DNA from: Alkalimarinus coralli
GTDB lineage: Bacteria > Pseudomonadota > Gammaproteobacteria > Pseudomonadales > Oleiphilaceae
Length of the DNA stretch: 64,000 nt
Assembly (NCBI RefSeq): GCF_023650515.1
Contig: NZ_CP096016.1
Location: forward strand, 4,674,501 to 4,738,500
Direction: 5' to 3'
Part shown: piece by piece, positions 9,301-16,305 of the stretch
How positions within the stretch are numbered: position 1 is the stretch's first letter
How the letters are laid out: every line of letters starts with the position of its first letter
Made by a program: the position numbers and the translations under genes
Notes under the pieces: model-generated
Seen by the model: the letters and a program-made list of their open reading frames with translations, nothing else
Database searches by the model: none
Told to the model about the DNA's origin: nothing

Positions 9301-10334
9301 TAGCGCGTTTGGGGGGGAATGAGTTTGGTGTTTTGGTCAGGCACCCTAGCGTAGATGGGCTGGCAAAGCAGTACGTTAGGCAAATCCACGAATATCAGTT
9401 CAAGTGGGATGAAAAAACGTATCAGCTTGCGGTGTGTATTGGTGTGGCTTCGGCAAACGAAGTGGCATCGAATACTGATCGGCTGCTTAAGGTTGCAGAA
9501 GAAGCCTGTCGTCGGGCGAAGTTAAGAGGCCCGAACAAAGTGGATCATTATGCGGCTGATGAGTCTAACTTATCGCAGCAGGCGCAAATCAAAGCGAAAG
9601 TGGCTGGATTCAGTAACTTAAATGATGAACGCACATTATTGCGCTGCCAGAAGATTATACCGTTACAGTCTGAAACGCGGGTCAAAACCCATTATGAAAT
9701 TTTACTGAGTGTCTATGATGATCGCGGCCATTTAATTCCTGCTTATGAGTTTGTTCGTACCGCAGAAAAGTATAACCGTATGCAGGCCGTAGACCGTTGG
9801 GTCGTTGGGCATATGCTGGATTGGATGTCCCAGCATAGTGCCAGCCTTGATGCCATGGGCGGGATAGCGATTAACCTGTCTGGCCACTCGCTGAATGATG
9901 AAGAGCTGTTAGAGTTTATCTACCACCGGCTCAGTGAATATGATGCGCCGCTGGAAAAATTATGGTTTGAAATCACAGAAGCCGCGGCTATCTCCAATGT
10001 GCATAGTGTTGCCGATTTCATGAACGAGTTGAAAGAGATTGGTTGCCACTTTTGTCTTGGTAACTTCGGGGCGGGCATGTCTTCTTACCACTTCCTGAAA
10101 GAGCTACCCGTGGATATGATCAAGATTGATGGCACCTTTATTAAAAACCTCACCTCAGATGAGGGGGACAGGGCGATGGTGCGTTCAATGACTGAGATGG
10201 TTCACTTTATGGGCAAAGAGCTGGTGGCAACACAAGTAGAAGATATGCAATGCCTGGAGTTGCTGACCTCGTTAGGGGTTGACTACGCTCAGGGGTATGT
10301 CATTGAAAAGCCCCGCCTGCTTAGCAACTTCTAA
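6381..10334 (+). CDS. PilZ-DUF1631-GGDEF-EAL multidomain protein
   Basis: This 1317-residue protein starts with a PilZ-like domain (MERRTSLRRPI; c-di-GMP-binding RxxxR region, then a beta barrel to about residue 105). A long middle region resembling DUF1631 covers roughly residues 110-860, including a low-complexity linker near 330-430. It ends with a GGDEF-like domain (ARLGGNEF, about residue 980) and an EAL-like domain (about 1075-1317). The EAL motif reads YEILL, the normally acidic DDFG pair reads LGNFG, and the ExVE motif reads TQVE, so phosphodiesterase activity is doubtful; GGNEF is also non-canonical. It is most simply a c-di-GMP sensor or scaffold. No membrane segment is seen. The start could equally be the second Met, two codons in. 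Confidence 0.88.
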   Translation: MTMERRTSLRRPITLAAKLTLTGDQFWHCDIADFCAEGLFVKYDEEVSLSVREAVQRSPDLKIKVLFTDPSCAKEHTLLVHPVRLIQGAMGVCFIEVDTAAIDAMLSLCAGQGVEKPSVRGESDQASFIIRQCNKSIAEYLEPLLDHYATDVDAALIHAANNASSDKVCNELMDAAGVLKENQSKIRLLTLAAVAAPLKPGHVHENQKTEDNASQLSLIEKNEFEDWLMFKVMVTKAETQYRGALLQLKMRLDKVGIVNHLGYQNPLGPALIVYAFRDVVSQFNLPHIADKTVYRTFETTVIKSLEDLYQSLNQILIRQNILPDLDLSKYLSDRKQNEESEQNKPPSDHLTPDSKDNHSLHAEVADKASAKLNTKASVASISAAANKQNDTDSRQGNIRRVSSALKPSPETQNVQSLEPPFQPQTKLDADDLSQFRAHQRAAQSAYSTINHLFSMLEKSRKVGVQDSEAVDRKDPNAPKWSHDELKSGLDDMQANSSKESSAAVNEVPPLIRRLKEKLESRTGTKKALSQDQEDVVDVVDRFFVSMKTSQKLTEVTKSQLTQLEVPVLKVLMRNKEFFEDVDSPVRAVLNRVAQLGIKGGRPNPANQKKIEGIIQRINNEFEQDTSVFDEVLGELDELVDRQNLLYRRNVERVAAAAEGSQKVVQAKKVVARQIEKRIAGRKVPKAVVSLINGGWQDLLSLTYIRQGDQSQAWQDYLGVLDSLLAYGDDPDLDINLTDLLKIIQEGLSSISSNHMPSGHIRDELKRFLVGSKTAQVEMIEMPAEQSFGEQGDISLLTESRHRGMQRWVLRAQKLELGDWLKYTKDPENPQYMRLVWVGKGFSKFVFVNHQGMKVVELDLMTVAGYLQKEIAVLEKDYEVPIVDESLDNMVKQVYNQLSFATTHDELTGLVNRKEFERNIESLLGQGDAVECSLLYLDLRQFRIVNDAAGYEAGDQILKDVSKLLLDYAPKGAVVARLGGNEFGVLVRHPSVDGLAKQYVRQIHEYQFKWDEKTYQLAVCIGVASANEVASNTDRLLKVAEEACRRAKLRGPNKVDHYAADESNLSQQAQIKAKVAGFSNLNDERTLLRCQKIIPLQSETRVKTHYEILLSVYDDRGHLIPAYEFVRTAEKYNRMQAVDRWVVGHMLDWMSQHSASLDAMGGIAINLSGHSLNDEELLEFIYHRLSEYDAPLEKLWFEITEAAAISNVHSVADFMNELKEIGCHFCLGNFGAGMSSYHFLKELPVDMIKIDGTFIKNLTSDEGDRAMVRSMTEMVHFMGKELVATQVEDMQCLELLTSLGVDYAQGYVIEKPRLLSNF

Positions 10335-10471
10335 GGTGGTTTCTGTTGAGCTCAGCCGTGTTTAGTCATGGCGCGCTCATTAATCAATGACCGTTAATTT
10401 AATCTTGGGCAGGCAATCTTACCGCGAAACGATTAAAATGGCGCAAAGCTAAATTAATTAAGCGGGTAGTA

Positions 10472-11338
10472 ATGTCAGCCAAGTTTCCAATTATATCTGT
10501 AACCGGCTCTTCGGGCGCGGGAACAACCACTGCGAGTAATATCTTTAGCCATATATTTGCTGATGAAGGGATTAACGCCGGGATGATCCAGGGGGATAGT
10601 TTTCATAAATATACCCGTAAAGAGATGTCGCGGCTTGCAGCAAAAGGCCACTATGGTGAGTGGAACCACTTTTCACTGGACGCTAATCATGTCGATAAGC
10701 TAGAAGCACTGTTCCAGGATTATGCGGCGACCGGAACAGGGCGGTACCGTCAATACGTCCATGATGATGACTATGATTTAACGAGAGACGGATGGGCACC
10801 AGGTACATTTACACCATGGATGGATTTGCCAAATAATACCGATGTGCTTTTTTATGAAGGCCTGCATGGGGGGATCATGACTGAGCAGGTCAATATTGCA
10901 TCCCATGTTGACCTGCTAATCGGTGTCGCACCGATTGTTAATTTAGAGTGGATACAAAAAATATATCGAGATACCCAGTCAAGAGGTTATTCTCAAGAGG
11001 CGGTGGTCAATACGATTGTTAATCGAATGGACGACTATGTTCGCTATATTGTTCCACAATTTTCTAATACTCATATCAACTTTCAGCGTGTTCCGACCGT
11101 CGATACGTCAAACCCGTTTGTGATGCGGGAAGTCCCGTCTGACGACGAAAGTATGGTGGTTATCCATTTTCGCCAATACAGTGAGGTTGATTTCCCATAC
11201 CTGCTGCAGATGATTAGTGGCTCTTTTGTTTCTCGCCAGGACACACTGGTCATTCCCGGAAACAAAATGCCGTTAGCGATGGACTTAATTATAAGGCCGA
11301 GAGTGAAAGAGCTGATGGCCCACAGAATATACGGGTAA
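10472..11338 (+). CDS. prkB: Phosphoribulokinase-like protein (PrkB type)
   Basis: The 288-residue protein belongs to the phosphoribulokinase/uridine kinase family. Its P-loop reads GSSGAGTTT, with Thr in place of the usual Lys, as I recall for E. coli PrkB. Other family signatures are GDSFHKYTR and FYEGLHGGI. Heterotrophic gammaproteobacteria carry this gene without RubisCO, and none is seen here, so a Calvin-cycle role should not be assumed. Its neighbours support orthology: in E. coli prkB sits next to yhfA (OsmC family) and crp, and here prkB is followed by an OsmC gene and vfr. The real substrate is unknown to me. Confidence 0.85.
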   Translation: MSAKFPIISVTGSSGAGTTTASNIFSHIFADEGINAGMIQGDSFHKYTRKEMSRLAAKGHYGEWNHFSLDANHVDKLEALFQDYAATGTGRYRQYVHDDDYDLTRDGWAPGTFTPWMDLPNNTDVLFYEGLHGGIMTEQVNIASHVDLLIGVAPIVNLEWIQKIYRDTQSRGYSQEAVVNTIVNRMDDYVRYIVPQFSNTHINFQRVPTVDTSNPFVMREVPSDDESMVVIHFRQYSEVDFPYLLQMISGSFVSRQDTLVIPGNKMPLAMDLIIRPRVKELMAHRIYG

Positions 11339-11448
11339 GTCTATTAACGCTGCCTGGTAGCCGTTTGACTCGTGAAATGGAAATGCTGCGTTTGGGTATT
11401 GAGTCATGGGGATATGTGGCGGAACGGGTGCCGCCACAGGACAAAAGC

Positions 11449-11856
11449 TTAGCTTGCTGGTGCCGAAATAGGTGGATGGAATATCATCTGAACGGCCGTA
11501 CCATCAGGGTCATAGCAATAAAAGCTCCGAGCGCCATCTCGATGGGTTTTAGGTTTGTTCAGTATTTTTACCTGATGGCTATTAAGAAATTCATACCAGG
11601 CGTCTACCTGATCCATTTCGTCAATAATAAAGCCAATATGATCCAACCGCTGCGGGCCAGATGGGGCTCCCTTATGCGCTCGGTGAAGAGCAAGGTTATC
11701 GTTACCCGAACAGAGATAGACATTGTCACTGTCCGGGCGCCACTCGACATCCATACCTAGCAGTTCAACATAGAAACGTTCAGTCGCTTCAAACTCTGTA
11801 ACGAAGAGCGCGACATGTCGCATACCGGCGGTTGGCTTTGGGCGTTTGGTCGTCAT
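11449..11856 (-). CDS. VOC family (glyoxalase/dioxygenase-like) protein
   Basis: This 135-residue protein has the paired beta-alpha-beta-beta-beta pattern of the vicinal-oxygen-chelate fold. It shows MRHVALFVTEFEATERFY at the start of module one, LDHIGFIIDEMDQVDAWY at module two, and a final YCYDPDGTAVQMIF. The His and Glu positions at the strand ends could bind a metal. The substrate cannot be inferred. It starts 7 bp after the stop of the OsmC gene on the same strand, so the two are very likely an operon. It inserts between prkB and the OsmC gene relative to the E. coli arrangement. Confidence 0.85.
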   Translation of the reverse strand: MTTKRPKPTAGMRHVALFVTEFEATERFYVELLGMDVEWRPDSDNVYLCSGNDNLALHRAHKGAPSGPQRLDHIGFIIDEMDQVDAWYEFLNSHQVKILNKPKTHRDGARSFYCYDPDGTAVQMIFHPPISAPAS

Positions 11857-11862
11857 ATGGGC

Positions 11863-12279
11863 TTATTCCTCTATCACGTAGTCGTGGGTGATCTCGACTC
11901 CTGCTTTCTCAAGCATAATAGATGCTGAACAGTACTTTTCTGCTGATAATGAAACGGCTCGTTTTACCAGGTTTTCTTTAAGGTTGTTTCCCTTAACGAC
12001 AAAATGTACGTGGATTTTGGTAAATACACTGGGAACTTCGTCGGCGCGCTCAGCCTTTATTTCTGCAACGCAGTCGGTGACATCCTGGCGTGATTTTTTG
12101 AGAATGCTCATCACGTCAAATGAGGTGCAGCCACCTAAGCCCAGCAGTAGCATTTCCATTGGGCGAGGGCCTTGGTTTTGACCACCATGATCGGGAGGGC
12201 CATCCATTGTGACCTGGTGTCCAGAGCCTGATTCCCCAATAAATTTAGCGTCGCCGCCCCAGCTTATTTTTACGTTCAT
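11863..12279 (-). CDS. OsmC family protein (YhfA-like)
   Basis: OsmC/Ohr family proteins reduce organic hydroperoxides or other reactive thiol substrates using two cysteines. Both are visible here: GGCTSFD in the first half and EKYCSASIML in the second. The 138-residue length fits the family. Position beside prkB and vfr matches the yhfA-crp neighbourhood of E. coli, so this is probably the YhfA ortholog, whose exact substrate is not established as far as I know. It is the first gene of a two-gene minus-strand operon with the VOC gene and is divergent from vfr across a 598-bp gap. Confidence 0.88.
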   Translation of the reverse strand: MNVKISWGGDAKFIGESGSGHQVTMDGPPDHGGQNQGPRPMEMLLLGLGGCTSFDVMSILKKSRQDVTDCVAEIKAERADEVPSVFTKIHVHFVVKGNNLKENLVKRAVSLSAEKYCSASIMLEKAGVEITHDYVIEE

Positions 12280-12877
12280 GGTGCCCTCTTATTAAACTTA
12301 GCTTGTTCAGTTGCTATGCTCCGAACATTATTTTGTAATCGGTTATAACGAATCGAGTGTTAAATAACCTGTTAAGCTCATGCTTTGCAACGAAGGGTAA
12401 CATAAAAGCACTTTTTAATATAAAGCTGGTTTTTATATCTTGGGCTATACTCAAATGACGTAGGATTGTGCGAGCAAGATCAATAAGTTGCTGATGGGCT
12501 TTTATCCTGATATAAACGGTAGCGCGGAAGTAAGAAGCAGCAATGCTCATTTAACAATAATAATGATCGAGCCCTTTACACGACGTTATGAGCGAATTAA
12601 AGACAAGGCAAAAAATGACGAAAAAGCGCAGTTTATGGTCTATAAATGAGCATTTTGAATCATTTTTTAACACTGTTTTTGTAAGCGCAGTAGTCGTGCA
12701 AACGTCTCGATAAAGTGTTAGTTGTGCCTTTTTGTGATGACAAAGGCTGCAACAACGAGCTCATAAATACAGCCCATGGATAAGGGCAATAAACGACAAT
12801 CAAAAGAAAATAGTTGTGCTATGTTCGCTGGCGAGTCGGCGTAGGTAGCTAAGTAATAAATAAAGGGACAACAAAAG
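12280..12877. other. Long intergenic region upstream of vfr
   Basis: This 598-bp gap lies between the divergent OsmC gene and vfr. It contains one decayed copy of the inverted-repeat element (12568-12709). A 78-codon open frame on the minus strand at 12314-12550 has no recognisable features. A GGGACAAC purine run precedes the vfr start. No further gene or RNA is evident. Confidence 0.6.
12568..12709 (-). mobile_element. MITE-like inverted-repeat element, decayed copy B
   Basis: This is a 142-bp diverged copy of the family also seen at 22536 and 62333, in the opposite orientation. Its ends are GTCGTGCAAACGTCTCG (right) and CGAGCCCTTTACACGAC (left), imperfect inverted repeats. The inner part keeps the AAAAAATGA and GCGCAGTTTATG blocks, but the central section around GGTCGACC is missing. 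No target duplication is visible. Confidence 0.8.
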
Positions 12878-13519
12878 ATGGCAACGATTATTAAACCGGT
12901 AGAGAGTAAAACAAAACATCTGGACTTTTTTCTGTCACAGTGCCACCGGCGTCGTTACCCTGCAAAAAGTACTATTATATATGCAGGGGATAAAAGTGAT
13001 TCCCTGTTTTACATAATCAAGGGGTCCGTGACCGTTATCATCGAAGATGATGATGGCAGGGAAATGATTATGGCGTACTTGAATACGGGCGATTTTTTCG
13101 GAGAGATGGGTCTGTTCGATAATATGGACTCTCGTAGTGCGTGGGTAAAAGCAAAAACAGAGTGTGAAGTTGCGGAAATTAGCTACACCAAGTTCCGTGA
13201 AATATCTCAGGAAGACCCTCGTATTTTATACTTTATTGGTGAACAGATGGCCTCCCGTTTGCGCCAGACCACCCGTAAAGTTGGCGACTTGGCGTTTTTG
13301 GATGTAACGGGCCGCGTAGCCAGAACACTGCTGGACTTGTGTAAAGAGCCCGATGCAATGACCCATCCTGATGGGATGCAGATTAAAATAACCCGCCAGG
13401 AAATTGGCCGTATTGTAGGCTGTTCCAGAGAAATGGTTGGCCGGGTATTAAAAACCCTGGAGGATCAAGGCCTGGTTCAGGTGAAAGGCAAAACCATGGT
13501 CGTTTTTGGCACTCGATAG
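12878..13519 (+). CDS. vfr: cAMP-responsive global regulator Vfr/Crp
   Basis: The 213-residue protein is very close to P. aeruginosa Vfr along its whole length, as I recall that sequence. The N-terminal cyclic-nucleotide domain shows [18 protein letters not shown]-like residues and the cAMP pocket [10 protein letters not shown] followed by RSAWVKA. The C-terminal winged helix has the recognition helix in [19 protein letters not shown]. Vfr-type proteins bind TGTGA-N6-TCACA sites and control virulence, motility and catabolic genes. A terminator follows 17 bp after the stop, so the gene is monocistronic. A candidate Vfr site occurs in this window at 44777-44792 before a CsrB-like RNA. Confidence 0.97.
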   Translation: MATIIKPVESKTKHLDFFLSQCHRRRYPAKSTIIYAGDKSDSLFYIIKGSVTVIIEDDDGREMIMAYLNTGDFFGEMGLFDNMDSRSAWVKAKTECEVAEISYTKFREISQEDPRILYFIGEQMASRLRQTTRKVGDLAFLDVTGRVARTLLDLCKEPDAMTHPDGMQIKITRQEIGRIVGCSREMVGRVLKTLEDQGLVQVKGKTMVVFGTR

Positions 13520-13533
13520 CGGGTTTAAAAAGC

Positions 13534-13566
13534 ATAAAAAAACGGAGCATCGGCTCCGTTTTTTTG
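13534..13566 (+). terminator. Intrinsic terminator after vfr
   Basis: The sequence AACGGAGC, a short CATCG-containing loop, then GCTCCGTT followed by a run of T forms a strong GC hairpin with a U-tract. A-runs precede it, so it could also terminate transcription arriving from the opposite side, where the convergent diguanylate cyclase gene ends at 13591. Confidence 0.92.
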
Positions 13567-13590
13567 TGATGTTGGTGAAATCACGATTGT

Positions 13591-15342
13591 TTAACTTTGG
13601 TTGCAAATAACTACATTTCGGCCTTGGTGCTTTCCTTGGTATAACGCCTGGTCAGCCGCTGCTATGGCTGCTTTGATATCTTTAGCCCCATCAAACTCTT
13701 CAACGCCAAACGTTAATGTAAAGCGGATCGATTGTCCTGCATGCGAGACCGTATGGTTTTCGCACGCCACTCTTATTTTCTCCGCCACTTTTTTTGCATG
13801 TTCTACTCCTGTATCAGGCAGTGCGATTAAGAACTCTTCGCCTCCCCAGCGAGCAATCGCATCCTGCTCTCTAAGCGACGTTCGCAAGATGTCTGCAACG
13901 GCACAAATCACTTGATCGCCCGTTTCGTGGCCGTAGGTGTCGTTAACCTTTTTGAAGTGGTCTATATCACACAGTATGAGGCTAAACGGCCGCTGGTTCC
14001 TGTTGGTTCGTGCGACCTCATCAGCAAGTATCTCATCCATTCTGCGGCGGTTATAAAGGTCAGTTAGTGGGTCTTTTTGTGCAAGGCGCTCTAGCTCAGC
14101 CTGAAGCACCGCTCGCTTTTCCATTTGCTGATTCATGGTCTGGGCAAGCGCATCAAACTCTTTAATGGATATCATCTCGCCTGAAATGGGCTGATTGTCG
14201 TGCGCAGCATGTTGCAGTCGCTCTATAAACAGGTTGAAATGCCACTGAATCTTTCGGTAAACCAGTACCCCGCCTATCACTGCGATGGCATAGGCGACCA
14301 GTAAAATAATGGCGATATCTGTTATCTGGTCTTCTACCCTGTCGGTTATCCGTGACTTGTTGAGACCTATCTCCTGCTCAATATCTGACAGGGTGACAAA
14401 TGACCCGATGATCCAGTTCCAGTTCGGTTCTAAGCTCATATAGAGCAGTACAGGATCGTACTGCTGGCTTATTTGGTCGAACCACTTGGCTTGTATCACC
14501 TCGTTTTCATTATTTTTTGCTAATTGAACTGCCTCGTTTACCAGTGCTCTGTTTTCGGGTAGCACCTGATACAGCCCGAGCTCTTCAGGCGGAATCGTTT
14601 TTCCTTGTATAGCGAGCAAGTTAAGTTCTGCGTCGGCGACAAATAATCTAAGACGTTTGTTGGTTTTGAGCTTACTGAGTATTCCAAGCAGTTGTTCTTT
14701 AGTTTCTTTCTCAAACAGAGTAATCGACTCTTTGGTGCCTATTATCCAGTTCAGTGGCTCCAGATATTTATAAAAGAAAATAGTCGAGTCGGCGGATGAA
14801 CGGAGCGCATCTTGTGCGCCTGGTGTCAGCCCTTGCGCGTACAGCTCGTCTTGATCTTTGATTCGCTGGATGGCCTTGTCGGTGAGTGGCGTCTTTGCTT
14901 CAGGCGATCCGGCAAGTATTGAGGTGCCATTGGTATCAACTATAAAGACTGAGCCATGCCCATTGTTAAACCGAATGGGGCGTAGCGTATCAATAATCAA
15001 CTCTTGCTGTCTTGCCCGTGGAAGGTCGGTATTATTTTTGAGTATTTTGCTGGCTTGCTGGTGGGCTTGCCTGACTTCTCTTGCAAGTTTTTCTTGAAGG
15101 GCCTGTATGGCGTCCTGATGAACCTCGTTAGCCAGTTTGACTGAGCTATCCACTTGGTGGGCTATGGCCTCTTTTAACTGACCGGAGACGCCGCCAGAAA
15201 TTTGTTCAACAATTTTATTGTGATGCTGTGTGTTGAGGATAATTAGAGTAACGCCCACCAGTACAACGATAAGCGTGCTAAGGCTTAGAGAGAGGTTAAG
15301 GTAGATCGATGAAACGCTGCGTTTTTTAGTCATCACATTCAA
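13591..15342 (-). CDS. Membrane diguanylate cyclase with Cache sensor
   Basis: This 583-residue protein has an N-terminal membrane helix (about 13-34), a large periplasmic region (about 35-340) with two Cache-like segments (GHGSVFIVDTNGTSIL and PLNWIIGTKES; then NWNWIIGSFV), a second membrane helix (about 342-364), a HAMP-like linker and a GGDEF domain. The active site is intact (ARWGGEEF), preceded by REQD, which fits the RxxD inhibitory site. It should sense a small extracellular ligand and make c-di-GMP under product inhibition. It is convergent with vfr and transcribed alone; the upstream carbonic anhydrase gene on the same strand ends 229 bp away. Confidence 0.93.
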   Translation of the reverse strand: MNVMTKKRSVSSIYLNLSLSLSTLIVVLVGVTLIILNTQHHNKIVEQISGGVSGQLKEAIAHQVDSSVKLANEVHQDAIQALQEKLAREVRQAHQQASKILKNNTDLPRARQQELIIDTLRPIRFNNGHGSVFIVDTNGTSILAGSPEAKTPLTDKAIQRIKDQDELYAQGLTPGAQDALRSSADSTIFFYKYLEPLNWIIGTKESITLFEKETKEQLLGILSKLKTNKRLRLFVADAELNLLAIQGKTIPPEELGLYQVLPENRALVNEAVQLAKNNENEVIQAKWFDQISQQYDPVLLYMSLEPNWNWIIGSFVTLSDIEQEIGLNKSRITDRVEDQITDIAIILLVAYAIAVIGGVLVYRKIQWHFNLFIERLQHAAHDNQPISGEMISIKEFDALAQTMNQQMEKRAVLQAELERLAQKDPLTDLYNRRRMDEILADEVARTNRNQRPFSLILCDIDHFKKVNDTYGHETGDQVICAVADILRTSLREQDAIARWGGEEFLIALPDTGVEHAKKVAEKIRVACENHTVSHAGQSIRFTLTFGVEEFDGAKDIKAAIAAADQALYQGKHQGRNVVICNQS

Positions 15343-15490
15343 AGGGCATCATTGCCGATAATTAAGGAATAATAGCTTTGGTGTACTGACTCGGTTTTAA
15401 AGAGCTCTGGCCATTGCTATTGAGTATAGATCCTATATCGGGTTTATAAACCTGAGACTATCGCGTTTTGAATAGCCTTGAGTGACTAGG

Positions 15491-15573
15491 GGTGACTTTT
15501 GCACGGCTACTGCGCTTTTTTGTCATTTTTTGCCTTGCCGTTATATCGCTCATAATGCCGTGCAAAGGTTTCT
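15491..15573. mobile_element. MITE-like inverted-repeat element, internally deleted copy C
   Basis: This 83-bp copy keeps both ends, GGTGACTTTTGCACGGC on the left and GCCGTGCAAAGGTTTCT on the right, plus the TGTCATTTTTTGCC block, but has lost the middle of the element. The matching G/C substitution in both arms keeps the hairpin paired. Its right edge overlaps the last two bases of the carbonic anhydrase stop codon, so it could act as that gene's terminator hairpin. Confidence 0.8.
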
Positions 15574-16204
15574 ACGATATCTTATAGATAGTGTTTGTTG
15601 CTTCATTGTTCTGGATTGATACATCCAGATTGGTTATCAAGCCATTCTTGATACTGTATACCCAACCGTGAACCGTTAAATTTTGCCCTTTAGACCAGGC
15701 TTCCTGTACGACGGTGGTTTGACTGACGTTCATGACTTGTTGCATGACATTGAGTTCGCACAGCCTGTCGACACGTTGACTCTCATCTGTAATGCCTTCC
15801 AGCTCCGCTTGGTATGACGCATATGTGTCTTTGATATTTCGCAACCAATTATCAATCAGCCCGTTTCTCTCATTGTGCAGTGCTGTTTTTACTCCACCGC
15901 AACCATAATGTCCTACGACGACAATGTGCTTGACCTTGAGTACTTCAACGGCGTATTGAATAACGGATAAGCAGTTTAGATCGGTCTGGTTAACGATATT
16001 GGCAACATTTCGGTGTACAAATACATCACCGGGAAGCAGCCCGACTATCTGGTTGGCGGGTACCCGGCTATCAGAGCAACCAATCCAGAGAATTTCAGGG
16101 GTCTGCTGGGCTGACAGTTGCTCAAAGAACCCTGGGCTGGTTTGCTCTATTTTCTCAGCCCAGACTTTGTTGTTTTCAAGCAGGTCGCTCAGTGATTTCA
16201 TCAT
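15572..16204 (-). CDS. can: Beta-class carbonic anhydrase
   Basis: The enzyme interconverts CO2 and bicarbonate using zinc. The beta-class ligands are visible: CSDSRVPANQIV supplies Cys, Asp and Arg, and VVGHYGCGG supplies His and Cys. The 210-residue length matches E. coli Can. Two Met codons stand together at the start with AGAGGA just upstream, a good ribosome-binding site. The last codon and stop abut the inverted-repeat element copy C. The gene is separated by 101 bp from the antiporter gene upstream on the same strand, so co-transcription is possible but not shown. Confidence 0.95.
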   Translation of the reverse strand: MMKSLSDLLENNKVWAEKIEQTSPGFFEQLSAQQTPEILWIGCSDSRVPANQIVGLLPGDVFVHRNVANIVNQTDLNCLSVIQYAVEVLKVKHIVVVGHYGCGGVKTALHNERNGLIDNWLRNIKDTYASYQAELEGITDESQRVDRLCELNVMQQVMNVSQTTVVQEAWSKGQNLTVHGWVYSIKNGLITNLDVSIQNNEATNTIYKIS

Positions 16205-16305
16205 GATCCTCTAACTAGCATGTTTGGCGTAACGATACATATCAATTGCGAACGATTATCGCTTAAATTCATTTGTTTTTCACTACCTGATCTTGAAGGT
16301 TGTTG

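Noticed and set aside
10472-11338. Phosphoribulokinase as evidence of a Calvin cycle
   Set aside because: The P-loop variant and the crp neighbourhood fit the heterotrophic PrkB type, and no RubisCO or other cycle gene is present.
12314-12550. 78-codon minus-strand frame upstream of vfr
   Set aside because: No ribosome-binding site, no recognisable motif, and it lies in the regulatory gap next to a decayed mobile element.
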